From Sipunculus nudus (taxonomy: Eukaryota > Annelida > Sipuncula > Golfingiida > Sipunculidae), in the NCBI GenBank assembly GCA_026874595.1, contig CM049315.1:18375664-18439663 (forward strand): a stretch of 64,000 nucleotides of DNA, in the 5' to 3' direction. The notes below the pieces were generated by a model, which was not told the origin of the DNA, made no database searches, and worked only from the letters and a program-made list of their open reading frames with translations. A program made the translations under genes and the position numbers. Shown here piece after piece: positions 12,519 through 26,900 of this stretch. Position 1 is the first letter of the stretch, and every line of letters starts with the position of its first letter.

Positions 12519-13674
12519 GTATGTATAGATGTATACGCCGGTAATCATTAACCACATCCCAAAAGGAGGACAGCATGCAGCTTTGAGCTGATTTCTCACA
12601 CTACACATCTTAAAACTACTTGGTGAAGTCTGAGACCCCCGCAATAAAAGCTCCTTTTTCCAACGAAAAAGATGACAGCTCATGTTATGTTTAATTATTA
12701 GGCAAAAAAATGAGAAATTATAGGAGAAGGACAACTATTTAATAAATGTCAATTTTGATTGATGCATCATCAAGTCTAGCACACTTTGTGAGTCTGTTCA
12801 CCTAATTATTAGGATCTTGAATCAATTTTCCTGTCTCCATATACACGTTCTGGTCACACACAAAAATTCGTATCCCTTGGATTTTCGTTATTTTTCTTGC
12901 CATACCCTACTTTATATAAATTATATTTCCTGTTCGTAGCACATAAGCCATTTTTTTGCGATGTATAAAACCACCTGTTTATGTGCAGCCATGGTTGCTG
13001 ATCAGTATTCGATGTTAATATCCCTATCCCTTAGGCACAAAATTCGTAAAATGTACGGAAAAATACGATGCGAATATTGTGTATTTACGATACCAGGCTG
13101 TGATAGCAAATAACGAAATCGTATCATATCCAGGTTTCGTAAGGTGTACGCTGGGCTTAAGACTAGTGATCGCAGGTTGTCGCTGAAGACTTGGTCGTAG
13201 GAGGTTTTTGGTCTGCAGAAATCCTTTCTGCGACTAACGTGGGCATGAATAGTCGAAGCTGATCGTAAAAAATGTTGGCTTTCGGAAGGGACTGACTTTC
13301 GTTTTTTAAAAAACGCTTTCAGTTTTTTTTTTCGAGTGTGTTACTGTTAATATCTATAGTAAACCGTGAGATGTAGTGAATTATAAATATTGATATAATA
13401 AAGAACCCTGTATGATTGTATTTCTAAAAGTTGCCTGATACTTTAACCACTATTAAATTTTTCATTTCTTAAGGTCGTGCTGGACACTATTGTTTATTGC
13501 GTCGACGTTCTGCGTGTGTTTTCCTGTCATTACTCTGATTATGAGAACAACGGATCCACCCATACAAACGGAAACGAACCTCGCTGTGGTAAGTTAATTA
13601 TGTGTCACCATACCACCACCGGTCTCAGCTGTAAATTTTAATGTATAGAACAGACGCCGGAAATATTATTTAAC

Positions 13675-13732
<58 letters not shown>

Positions 13733-14004
13733 ACATGGTGCACATAAAAGCGGCCCGTACTGTCTGGCAAGTGAAGCTTTTATAGCGAAACGGTTGGAAC
13801 GCCGCACTGAAAACATAGGGTTGTCAAATCGACATCTTTAGGGTTGTCAAATGGGTGTACCTAAAACAACAACCCAGGTTATCAAAATTTCAATTAGACA
13901 ACCCTCTAGGGTTGTAAAAAGAGTTATCAAATGTTTGCTGTGACAACCTATGGGTTGGCATGGACCTGTCAGGTTCATCCGTATTCACTCTTTCTCTCTC
14001 TCTC

Positions 14005-14052
<48 letters not shown>

Positions 14053-14912
14053 ATAATAATAACAGACATTTTTCAAGTAGAACCTATATTTATTAAAACT
14101 GAGTGGTCGTGTAACTTGTGATAGGTGTATTTGTCTGCAACAGTTTTACGACTGATTATTCCTTACAATGTAGACAGGGTTCTGTCTGAGTGTGTTTCAG
14201 TGTTCACATAAGGAGTGAATGTGTAGCCTTATTATATCGTCATCCACCTCGGCTTCCTCTCTAGCAAGCAGTTCACCACTCCAAAGTTGGGTTCACGGCT
14301 ACCCGCGTGACAAGCATGTAGCTTTCTCTTCATTTTCTGCTTCTGTACTTGAACAATAGACTTGCCCTGGTCCCTCCTTCTACTCGGGTTTACAAATCTG
14401 TAACGAAGATGTTTTCTCCAGAGTCAGGGTGTCTGAAAATACAAAAAAATGTAAAATTCCATGAAAAAAAAACACATTTTATATGACAGAGTTGTGTGCA
14501 GGATTTTGTGTATATTGAATCACAGCTTATATAACTGAATATGTCATCCTGATAATTTTTATTTTAGATGCTACATTGGAGGTGTACTTTATAAAATATT
14601 CATATTGGAGGGTTAATTCCTGAGATTAAGGAGTCCTCCTCCCATTCATCTCCCAAAATGTGTGCCTTCAATATTGCAAAATAAAAAACCTAAGCAAGTA
14701 ACAGTGTAATGTGAAATGTTATCTGAAAATGTTCATTATACATGTATTTATAAATGGGATTCATTGTTATAGAGTCACTTACCATATGTTCATTTGCAAA
14801 CAATCCATCCGCATGACTCAACAGGGCCTGAGGTACGTCTGTGTACTAGTTGTCAGGTGTAGGGTAGCTGCAGGAGTAAAAGGAGGTATTGACAACTTGG
14901 ATAAACATGTTA

Positions 14913-14953
<41 letters not shown>

Positions 14954-17900
14954 ATATTACAAATTTGTAATACTGTGTTAAGGTCTAGTAGAAAACCAAA
15001 GTCATTTATCAATCAGTGGCTTGAAGAAATCCATGTGTTGGGCACATAATTGCGATTTTCGATTAATATAGGACTACTGGATACTTAGAGCAATAAGCCA
15101 GGGTGACAATAATATAAGTACTATACCAAACATTTACAACATATGAAATATTAGGTCTTCATTGAATTAACATTAATTTTATTTGTTTATATACTTGTCA
15201 TATCCTTAAATGTTCTATATATTTATATATATGTATATATTTATATCACACAACATGTTCAGCAAAAATAATTAATAGTTACCTGGCAGGTTGGGTGATT
15301 CTCCAATGTCAGCTCGCTGTATTCTCCTCCAGGCTCATTGGTCCAGGAATAGACTCTACGAAATATTTGAAAAATACTTTTACTACACAGATGACCATGA
15401 CCATTTGGAAGTTAATTTTTATATATGAAAATTAAACCTTACACATTATATTTAAATATGTGTGTATGTGTACTGAACCTGCTGTATTATGTTACAAACA
15501 CACTGTAAAGACTCAGGAGTACACATTACACCAAATTTTGATAGTTTTTTTTAATGAACATACAATTAGCTTTACTAATAGGTTTAATTTTCGGGTACTT
15601 GGTTACATTATTTGAAATTAACAGAACCTGTTGTAGCCACTTTCAAAATTAGCCATCTACAATATAGTTTATATACAGATTTATCATAATACATAGGCCC
15701 CCCCCCCCCCCCTACTATACAAAATTCAACTTACTTAACTTGACTTTCACTCAGAAGACATACACTATGTGGTTCATTGTTTAGCAATTTTGTCACAGCT
15801 AAAGTATTAAAATTAGTGTCTATTCTTTACAAATTACTCACATTTCAGAAACAGCAATTTATACAACTACTCATCGGCCGACTTGACTGGCTATCACTCG
15901 ACAGTACTTTGTATACGATGCACTGCAATCGCTTGGGCAGGGACGACGACGATGATTGTTGTGAAGACTGCAAAACGATCCATACTAACTTATACTATCA
16001 CATGCAGAATTAATGTAACACCGACTCTGGTAGTATCAGTACCCTCTGGGCAAAAATGTTGTAAACACACATGTTGTAAATGTTGTGTACACCCGAGACT
16101 TGTACACATGCACAGGGCACTTTTACATAGAGCGCAGCACTTTGTGCACGTGCACGTAACCGTGACCTAGTTCCGGCCCATGCAGTCCGCGAGGTATCCC
16201 GTATCCGGTCCGGCTCACGCGTGGTCAGCGTGCGCCCTTGTCCAAGTTGGCTGCCGGGAGCTGCTCAAGGCCTGACACTTCATGGAGGGTCATCATGCAC
16301 TTCCCTGGGGCAGTTCAGTGCTGTGTTATGTCAACCATAGCCATTTCCACCCTCTGACTCCCCATTGGGGGGTCATAATTAGGTGATTCGACTCCCCTAC
16401 GTTTTCAGTGCGGACATGTGCGCCACCGATTTGGGTTCGAATCCCAAACCGGCCCAGTTGTATTCCCTGAGCAATTGTTTCAGGGTTTCTTCATCACTCT
16501 TGCCAGTAAAATCACAACAAATAGTTATCATTAGATTTTTTGTGACACCGCATGATTGGTTATGGTGAAACCTTTGATGAAGCAACTGTTCATTTTATAT
16601 TCTGTTACAGGAGACATTAAAGTAATTTAGGGAACCAAATCGAGGTCTTTATTTTACATTATCAAATATTTTAAATGAAATGTTTATATTAAATAGGTCA
16701 TTTGATTTTGGCACTATTTAGACACCAGGTTGTATGCCTGACTGAAATATAGTATCTGCTCTCCAAGTAATATTAAATACTAAGTGATTCTCCTCTCAAA
16801 AAGGTCACTTACTACAGCTCAACACAGTATGACCTTGACAGGTGTTATTGTTGAGGTGCTAATTGCATCATACTGCATTTCACTAAAATAGGTTTTTTTT
16901 GTATTTGTAAAAGATCCTAGACATTGACCATAATTGTTTCAATAAAAAAATTATAAAACATATTATAGTTTTGTTTTTATTGCTTCATGTTCATGTATAT
17001 TGGGAGTTGGGATTATATAAGTGCACCTTTCTCTCATTGGTTAATGTGGTTTGTTTGTTAGGTCAAGTCTAAAAACCCGACGAACCACGTATTATATATT
17101 TACTATATACTTACTTTTAAAATGCATTTTCAAAGAATATTATGTTATACACATCAATTCTGCATCTCATTTCAGATATCGAATTGGTCATTTCCGGCTG
17201 TCACAATTTGTAATCAGAATGCCTACCGGAAGTCATACATCCTTCAACATCCGGAGCACACCTCTTTATTTTCACTGTCTTTTCCCGATATTCTCCCGTC
17301 GTTTTTTAACGCCACCAACATCACCGGAAGTTCCGTCATATCCGATAACGTTACTGACATATACTACCAGGCATCCCATAATCTTCCGCGGACCATGTTT
17401 TTATGCCAGTGGAAAGATAAGACAGAAAACTGCACTGAGGTATTTGAACCAGTGAAAACACCTTACGGTTATTGTTACAAGTTCAATTCCAAGGGAGACC
17501 ATCACGTGACGCTGCCAGGCGACGGCCTGAAGGTATATTTATCTATTGTACAAGATGAATACACCTTTGGACCAAATGTAGGGACAACGGGGGTCAAGGT
17601 GAGCCTAGAATTTTGCATTTTGTGATTTGTTATGTAATTTTCTACACTGCAATGTGCCAGGATTTCCCACTATTTGCTGCGAAAGTCGTAAACTGTCGCA
17701 AGAAAACGAAGCATATCGTATCGTGGTCTTCACCTGACGTGTACTGGGCCTAAGGTAATGGAACGTGACATTAAAGAAATAGATATTGATTATCTGTGAT
17801 TGTCCACAATGTTTTTGGGAATACTACCCACACGCTGTCATTTATATGAATTCTTGTGATTTCCCTTACGACTATTTGCCAAAGTTTGTCTTTGGTGTGG

Positions 17901-20900
17901 TCTCACGCTGATATTTTCTATGAATTCCTTCGATTTCCATCGGGGATGTTTGTCGAAGTTTGTATTGAGTGGGTCTCACGCTGCTATTTCCAACAAATTC
18001 CTGCGATTTCCCTCACGACTGTTTGCCGAAGTTTGTCATGGATTTTGTAACACGCTGCCATAGTATTGTTGAAAAGCATAAGGCGTTTCACCCTGTTGCA
18101 ATGTTTCGGTCAGTTTTGACTGCCTAGGTTCTTTCCTGTTATGGCTTATAGTGACTGTGAACGCATTTAAGTACAACTGTATCTACCATCTCAAAATTAA
18201 GAAAAATGTACCCCAAATTGAAGTGTTAAAATGTTTTAATTACTACACCAGCTTAAATATTCAGTTCAGTTCAGAAGAAAGATTGAAGAAATCCTAACCG
18301 GGCTAAGGAGGTTCCTGAAGAGGTATTATTTGAATTTCAGCGACATGAATTTCTCATTTTTTAATTAAAGGCTTCAAAAAAGTCCTACTACGGCGGAAGC
18401 ACGGTTCGCCATTTCTATTAATCACAGCTGAACTGATTTCTGACAATTAGAAATTCTATAAACTTTGACCGCTATCATTTTAGTATATCGCAATGGTGTC
18501 TGTGGTAGATGCAAACAATCTATTGAATGAATTTTCTTCAAATATCCCATGGTGATATAGAAATGTGTGAGTGATGCATGTTCTTTCAATCTGTGAATTA
18601 AATGTAAAGAATGTGTTTGCTGGGCAACAATTATGACACCAACACCTACATTTCTAAGTCTGAAAAATAATATAAAAAAACATCAAGAATAAAGAATAAG
18701 CAGATGGCTTCACCAGAATTCCACAGCTGTAACTACTACCGATGATCAATAAGCGTGCAGAATTTCAGAAAGATCCATGCAATCATTCCTGAGATATGTT
18801 ATCTAAAGTGTGAATTTCATACATCAACAGCTGAAAATGTTAAAATTTTGCAGTTGTCTCTCAGCAGTTGTGAAGAAGGACCGATTTTCTTCATTTTTTG
18901 CAGGGTAACAATGGTGTATGTGCAGTTGATGTACAATGTTTTGGGTTGAGTGCAAAAATTTTGTTTTGTCGCCCAGAATACAAACACAAGTCTGATTAAG
19001 TGTTAAAAACGCACAAAAATGTGTGATACTTCCAAATATAGGTCACATTGATCTAATTTCTGGTATGTTAGGAGATTTACCGACCTGGATGTTCAGTAAA
19101 ATTTGTGCCTTGTAAACGGACGGACGGCCAGACGGACGGCTGGACGGCCAGCCGGACCGACAGCCGGATTGACGACGGACACAGGGTGATCACTATAGCT
19201 CAGATTTTCTATGGTCAGCTGAGCTAAAAAAATCAATGTTTAAAATATTTACCTGTATCATGACTGAAAAAAAAATATTTCAATTAGGTCAAGGTTAACA
19301 ACCCGGGGGAAGATGTGATGGAAAAATTCAACTGGATCAACGCTGCACCAGGAACCTCAACGATGATAGGCCTGTCAGAATCTATGGTAGGTAACTAGTC
19401 ACCAGGAACCTAAACTATGATTGGCCTGTCAGAATCTAGTTGGTAACTAGTCACCAGGAACCTCAACGATGATAGGCCTGTCAGAATCTATGGTAGGTAA
19501 CTAGTCACCAGGAACCTCAACGATGATTGGCCTGTCAGAATCTATGGTAGGTAACTAGTCACCAGGAAACTCAACGATGATTGGCCTGTCAGAATCTATG
19601 GTAGGTAACTAGTCACCAGGAACCTCAACGATGATTGGCCTGTCAGAATCTATGGTAGGTAACTAGTCACCAGGAACCTCAACGATGATAGGCCTGTCAG
19701 AATCTATGGTAGGTAACTAGTCACCAGGAACCTCAACGATGATTGGCCTGTCAGAATCTATGGTAGGTAACTAGTCACCAGGAACCTCAACGATGATTGG
19801 CCTGTCAGAATCTATGGTAGGTAACTAGTCACCAGGAACCTCAACGATGATTGGCCTGTCAGAATCTAGTTGGTAACTAGTCACCAGGAACCTCAACGAT
19901 GATAGGCCTGTCAGAATCTATGGTAGGTAACTAGTCACCAGGAACCTCAACGATGATAGGCCTGTCAGAATCTACTTGGTAACTAATCACCAGGAACCTC
20001 AACGATGATTGACCTGTCAGAATCTAGTTGGTAACTAGTCACCAGGAACCTCAACGATGATAGGCCAGTCAGAATCTATGGTAGGTAACTAGTCACCAGG
20101 AACCTCAACGATGATTGGCCTGTCAGAATCTATGGTAGGTAACTAGTCACCAGGAACCTCAACGATGATTGGCCTGTCAGAATCTAGTTGGTAACTAGTC
20201 ACCAGGAACCTCAACGATAATAGGCCTGTCAGAATCTATGGTAGGTAACTAGTCACCAGGAACCTCAACGATGATTGGCCTGTCAGAATCTATGGTAGGA
20301 AACTAGTCACCAGGAACCTAAACGATGATTGGCCTGTCAGAATCTATGGTAGGTAACTAGTCACCAGGAACCTCAACGATGATAGGCCTGTCAGAATCTA
20401 GTTGGTAACTAGTCACCAGGAACCTCAACGATGATAGGCCTGTCAGAATCTATGGTAGGTAACTAGTCACCAGGAACCTAAACGATGATTGGCCTGTCAG
20501 AATCTATGGTAGGTAACTAGTCACCAGGAACCTCAACGATGATTGGCCTGTCAGAATCTAGTTGGTAACACTCACCAGGAACCTCAACGATGATAGGCCT
20601 GTCAGAATCTATGGTAGGTAACTAGTCACAAGGCAGTTTAACGATGATTGGCCTGTCAGAATCTAGTTGGTAACTAGTCACCAGGAACCTCAACGATGAT
20701 TGGCCTGTCAGAATCTATGGTAGGTAACTAGTCACAAGGAACCTCAACGATGATAGGCCGGTCAGAATCTAGTTGGTAACTAGTCACCAGGAACATAAGC
20801 GATGATTGGCCTGTCAGAATCTATGGTAGGTAACTAGTCACCAGGAACCTCAACGATGATTGGCCTGTCAGAATCTATGGTAGGTAACTAGTCACCAGGA

Positions 20901-23900
20901 ACCTCAACGATGATTGGCCTGTCAGAATCTATGGTAGGTAACTAGTCACCAGGAACCTCAACGATTATTGGCCTGTCAGAATCTAGTTGGTAACTAGTCA
21001 CCAGGAACCTCAACGATGATAGGCCTGTCAGAATCTTTGGTAGGTGACTAGTCACCAGGAACCTCAACGATGATTGGCCTGTCAGAACCTACTTGGTAAC
21101 TAATCACCAGGAACCTCAACGATGATTGACCTGTCAGAATCTAGTTGGTAACTAGTCACCAGGAACCTCAACGATGATTGGCCTGTCAGAATCTATGGTA
21201 GGTAACTAGTCACCAGGAACCTCAACGATGATTGGCCTGTCAGAATCTATGGTAGGTAACTAGTCACCAGGAACCTCAACGACGATTGGCCTGTCAGAAT
21301 CTAGTTGGTAACTAGTCACCAGGAACCTCAACGATGATAGGCCTGTCAGAATCTATGGTAGGTAACTAGTCACCAGGAACCTCAACGATTATTGGCCTGT
21401 CAGAATCTATGGTAGGTAACTAGTCACCAGGAACCTCAACGATGATTGGCCTGTCAGAATCTAGTTGGTAACTAGTCACCTGGAACCTCAACGATGATTG
21501 GCCTGTCAGAATCTAGTTGGTAACTAGTCACCAGGAACCTCAACGATGATAGGCCTGTCAGAATCTATGGTAGGTAACTAGTCACCAGGAACCTCAACGA
21601 TTATTGGCCTGTCAGAATCTATGGTAGGTAACTAATCACCAGGAACCTCATATGATTGGCCTGTCAGAATCTATGGTAGGTAACTAGTCACCAGGAACCT
21701 CAAGGATGATTGGCCTGTCAGAATCTAGTTGGTAACTAGTCACCAGGAACCTAAACGATGATTGGCCTGTCAGAATCTATGGTAGGTAACTAGTCACCAG
21801 GAACCTCAACGACGATTGGCCTGTCAGAATCTAGTTGGTAACTAGTCACCAGGAACCTCAACGATGATAGGCCTGTCAGAATCTATGGTAGGTAACTAGT
21901 CACCAGGAACCTCAACGATTATTGGCCTGTCAGAATCTATGGTAGGTAACTAGTCACCAGGAACCTCAACGATGATTGGCCTGTCAGAATCTAGTTGGTA
22001 ACTAGTCACCAGGAACCTCAACGATGATTGGCCTGTCAGAATCTAGTTGGTAACTAGTCACCAGGAACCTCAACGATGATAGGCCTGTCAGAATCTATGG
22101 TAGGTAACTAGTCACCAGGAACCTCAACGATTATTGGCCTGTCAGAATCTATGGTAGGTAACTAGTCACCAGGAACCTCAACGATGATTGGCCTGTCAGA
22201 ATCTATGGTAGGTAACTAGTCACCAGGAACCTCAAGGATGATTGGCCTGTCAGAATCTAGTTGGTAACTAGTCACCAGGAACCTCAACGATGATAGGCCT
22301 GTCAGAATCTATGGTAGGTAACTATTCACCAGGAACCTAAACGATGATTGACCTGTCAGAATCTAGTTGGTAACTATTCACCAGGAACCTAAACGATGAT
22401 TGGCCTGTCAGAATCTATGGTAGGTAACTAGTCACCAGGAACCTCAACGATGATTGACCTGTCAGAATCTATGGTAGGTAACTAGTCACAAGGCAGTTTA
22501 ACGATGATTGGCCTGTCAGAATCTAGTTGGTAACTAATCACCAGGAACCTCAAGGATGACTGGCCTGTCAGAATCTATGGTAGGTAACTAGTCACCAGGA
22601 ACCTAAACGATGATTGACCTGTCAGAATCTATGGTAGGTAACTAGTCACAAGGTAGTTTAACGATGATTGGCCTGTCAGAATCTAGTTGGTAACTAATCA
22701 CCAGGAACCTCAACGATGATAGGCCTGTCAGAATCTAGTTGGTAACTAATCACCAGGAACCTCAAGGATGATTGGCCTGTCAGAATCTAGTTGGTAACTA
22801 GTCACCAGGAACCTCAAGGATGATTGGCCTGTCAGAATCTATGGTAGGTAACTAGTCACCAGGAACCTCAACGATGATTGGCCTGTCAGAATCTAGTTGG
22901 TAACTAATCACCAGGAACCTCAAGGATGATTGGCCTGTCAGAATCTATGGTAGGTAACTAGTCACCAGGAACCTCAACGATGATTGGCCTGTCAGAATCT
23001 ATGGTAGGTAACTAGTCACAAGGCAGTTTAACGATGATTGGCCTGTCAGAATCTATGGTAGGTAACTAGTCACCAGGCACCTAAGCGATGATTGGCCTGT
23101 CAGAATCTAGTTGGTAACTAGTCACCAGGAACCTCAACGATGATTGGCCTGTCAGAATCTATGGTAGGTAACTAGTCACCAGGAACCTCAACGATGATTG
23201 GCCTGTCAGAATCTATGGTAGGTAACTAGTCACCAGGAACCTAAACGATGATTTACCTGTCAGAATCTAGTTGGTAACTAATCACCAGGAACCTCAAGGA
23301 TGATTGGCCTGTCAGAATCTAGTTGGTAACTAGTCACCAGGAACCTCAACGATGATTGGCCTGTCAGAATCTATGGTAGGTAACTAGTCACCAGGAACCT
23401 CAACGATGATTGGCCTGTCAGAATCTAGTTGGTAACTAGTCACCAGGAACCTCAAGGATGATTGGCCTGTCAGAATCTAGTTGGTAACTAGTCACCAGGA
23501 ACCTCAACGATGATTGGCCTGTCAGAATCTATGGTAGGTAACTAGTCACAAGGAACCTAAGCGATGATTGGCCTGTCAGAATCTATGGTAGGTAACTAGT
23601 CACCAGGAACCTCAACGATGATTGGCCTGTCAGAATCTATGGTAGGTAACTAGTCACCAGGAACCTCAACGATGATTGGCCTGTCAGAATCTATGGTAGG
23701 TAACTAGTCACCAGGAACCTCAAGGATGATTGGCCTGTCAGAATCTATGGTAGGTAACTAGTCACCAGGAACCTCAACGACGATTGGCCTGTCAGAATCT
23801 ATGGTAGGTAACTAGTCACCAGGAACCTCAACGACGATTGGCCTGTCAGAATCTATGGTAGGTAACTAGTCACCAGGAACCTCAACGACGATTGGCCTGT

Positions 23901-26900
23901 CAGAATCTATGGTAGGTAACTAGTCACCAGGAACCTCAACGATGATTGGCCTGTCAGAATCTAGTTGGTAACTAGTCACCAGGAACCTCAAGGATGATTG
24001 GCCTGTCAGAATCTAGTTGGTAACTAGTCACCAGGAACCTCAACGATGATTGGCCTGTCAGAATCTATGGTAGGTAACTAGTCACAAGGAACCTAAGCGA
24101 TGATTGGCCTGTCAGAATCTATGGTAGGTAACTAGTCACCAGGAACCTCAACGATGATTGGCCTGTCAGAATCTATGGTAGGTAACTAGTCACCAGGAAC
24201 CTCAACGATGATTGGCCTGTCAGAATCTATGGTAGGTAACTAGTCACCAGGAACCTCAAGGATGATTGGCCTGTCAGAATCTATGGTAGGTAACTAGTCA
24301 CCAGGAACCTCAACGACGATTGGCCTGTCAGAATCTATGGTAGGTAACTAGTCACCAGGAACCTCAAGGATGATTGGCCTGTCAGAATCTATGGTAGGTA
24401 ACTAGTCACCAGGAACCTAAACGATGATTGGCCTGTCAGAATCTATGGTAGGTAACTAGTCACCAGGAACCTCAACGATGATTGGCCTGTCAGAATCTAT
24501 GGTAGGTAACTAGTCACCAGGAACCTAAACGATGATTGGCCTGTCAGAATCTATGGTAGGTAACTAGTCACCAGGAACCTAAACGATGATTGGCCTGTCA
24601 GAATCTATGGTAGGTAACTAGTCACCAGGAACCTCAACGATGATTGGCCTGTCAGAATCTATGGTAGGTAACTAGTCACAAGGCAGTTTAACGATGATTG
24701 GCCTGTCAGAATCTATGGTAGGTAACTAGTCACCAGGAACCTCAACGATGATTGGCCTGTCAGAATCTATGGTAGGTAACTAGTCACCAGGAACCTAAAC
24801 GATGATTGGCCTGTCAGAATCTATGGTAGGTAACTAGTCACCAGGAACCTAAACGATGATTGGCCTGTCAGAATCTATGGTAGGTAACTAGTCACAAGGA
24901 ACCTAAGCGATGATTGGCCTGTCAGAATCTATGGTAGGTAACTAATCACCAGGAACCTCAAGGATGATTGGCCTGTCAGAATCTATGGTAGGTAACTAGT
25001 CACCAGGAACCTAAACGATGATTGGCCTGTCAGAATCTATGGTAGGTAACTAGTCACCAGGAACCTAAACGATGATTGGCCTGTCAGAATCTATGGTAGG
25101 TAACTAGTCACCAGGAACCTCAAGGATGATTGGCCTGTCAGAATCTAGTTGGTAACTAGTCACCAGGAACCTCAACGATGATAGGCCTGTCAGAATCTAT
25201 GGTAGGTAACTAGTCACCAGGAACCTCAACGATGATAGGCCTGTCAGAATCTATGGAAGGTAACTAGCCACCAGGAACCTAAACGATGATAGGCCTGTCA
25301 GAATCTAGTTGGTAACTAATCACCAGGTACCTCAACGATGATTGACCTGTCAGAATCTAGTTGGTAACTAGTCACCAGGAACCTCAACGATGATTGGCCT
25401 GTCAGAATCTAGTTGGTAACTTATCACCAGGAACCTCAAGGATGATTGGCCTGTCAGAATCTATGGTAGGTAACTAGTCACCAGGCACCTAAACGATGAT
25501 TGACCTATCAGAATCTAGTTGGTAACTAGTCACCAGGAACCTCAACGATGATTGGCCTGTCAGAATCTATGGTAGGTAACTAGTCACCAGGAACCTAAAC
25601 GATGATTGACCTGTCAGAATCTAGTTGGTAACTAATCACCAGGAACCTCAAGGATGATTGGCCTGTCAGAATCTAGTTGGTAACTAGTCACCAGGAACCT
25701 CAACGATGATAGGCCTGTCAGAATCTATGGTAGGTAACTAGTCACCAGGAACCTAAACGATGATTGACCTGTTAGATTCTAGTTGGTAACTAGTCACCAG
25801 GAACCTCAACGATGATTGGCCTGTCAGAATCTATGGTAGGTAACTAGTCACCAGGAACCTCAACGATGATTGGCCTGTCAGAATCTAGTTGGTAACTAGT
25901 CACCAGGAACCTCAACGATGATAGGCCTGTCAGAATCTATGGTAGGTAACTAGTCACCAGGAACCTCAACGATGATTGGCCTGTCAGAATCTATGGTAGG
26001 TAACTAGTCACCAGGAACCTCAACGATGATAGGCCTGTCAGAATCTATGGTATGTAACTAGTCACCAGGAACCTCAACGATGATAGGCCTGTCAGAATCT
26101 ATGATAGGTAACTAGTCACCAGGAACCTCAACGATGATAGGCCTGTCAGAATCTATGGTAGGTAACTAATCACCAGGAACCTAAACGATGATAGGCCTGT
26201 AAGAATCTATGGTAGGTAACTAGTCACCAGGTACCTCAACGATGATTGACCTGTCAGAATCTAGTTGGTAACTAGTCACCAGGAACCTCAACGATGATTG
26301 GCCTGTCAGAATCTAGTTGGTAACTAATCACCAGGAACCTCAAGGATGATTGGCCTGTCAGAATCTAGTTGGTAACTAGTCACCAGGAACCTCAACGATG
26401 ATAGGCCTGTCAGAATCTAGTTGGTAACTAATCACCAGGAACCTCAACGATGATAGGCCTGTCAGAATCTATGGTAGGTAACTAGTCACCAGGCACCTAA
26501 ACGATGATAGGCCTGTCAGAATCTAGTTGGTAACTAATCACCAGGAACCTCAACGATGATAGGCCTGTCAGAATCTATGGTAGGTAACTAGTCACCAGGC
26601 ACCTAAACGATGATAGGCCTGTCAGAATCTATGGTAGGTAACTAGTCACCAGGAACCTAAACGATGATTGACCTGTCAGAATCTAGTTGGTAACTAATCA
26701 CCAGGAACCTCAAGGATGATTGGCCTGTCAGAATCTAGTTGGTAACTAGTCACCAGGAACCTCAACGATGATAGGCCTGTCAGAATCTATGGTAGGTAAC
26801 TAGTCACCAGGAACCTAAACGATGATTTACCTGTCAGATTCTAGTTGGTAACTAGTCACCAGGAACCTCAACGATGATTGGCCTGTCAGAATCTATGGTA

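Larger units (their letters stand above)
13589..17175. other. Channel intron 2: repeat-rich
   Basis: Contains (TA)n at 13677-13728, a SINE fragment at 13729-13800, an inverted 'gggttgtcaaa/gacaaccct' cluster at about 13,820-13,960, TC/TA and CA/TA microsatellites, a 15-base C run at 15698-15712 and a B-box-bearing SINE fragment at 16418-16470. I found no exon-like frame with matching phase 0. Confidence 0.6.
17599..19287. other. Channel intron 3
   Basis: Holds a degenerate tandem repeat of about 74 bp (17,845-18,060; 'tttgccgaagtttgtc' at about 17,877, 17,950 and 18,024, with a weaker copy near 17,660) and a dispersed repeat ending at 19,228. No additional exon supported. Confidence 0.55.

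Noticed and set aside
16400-16475. tRNA gene from the perfect B box
   Set aside because: No acceptor stem or proper A box at the right distance; the sequence matches a dispersed SINE-like repeat.
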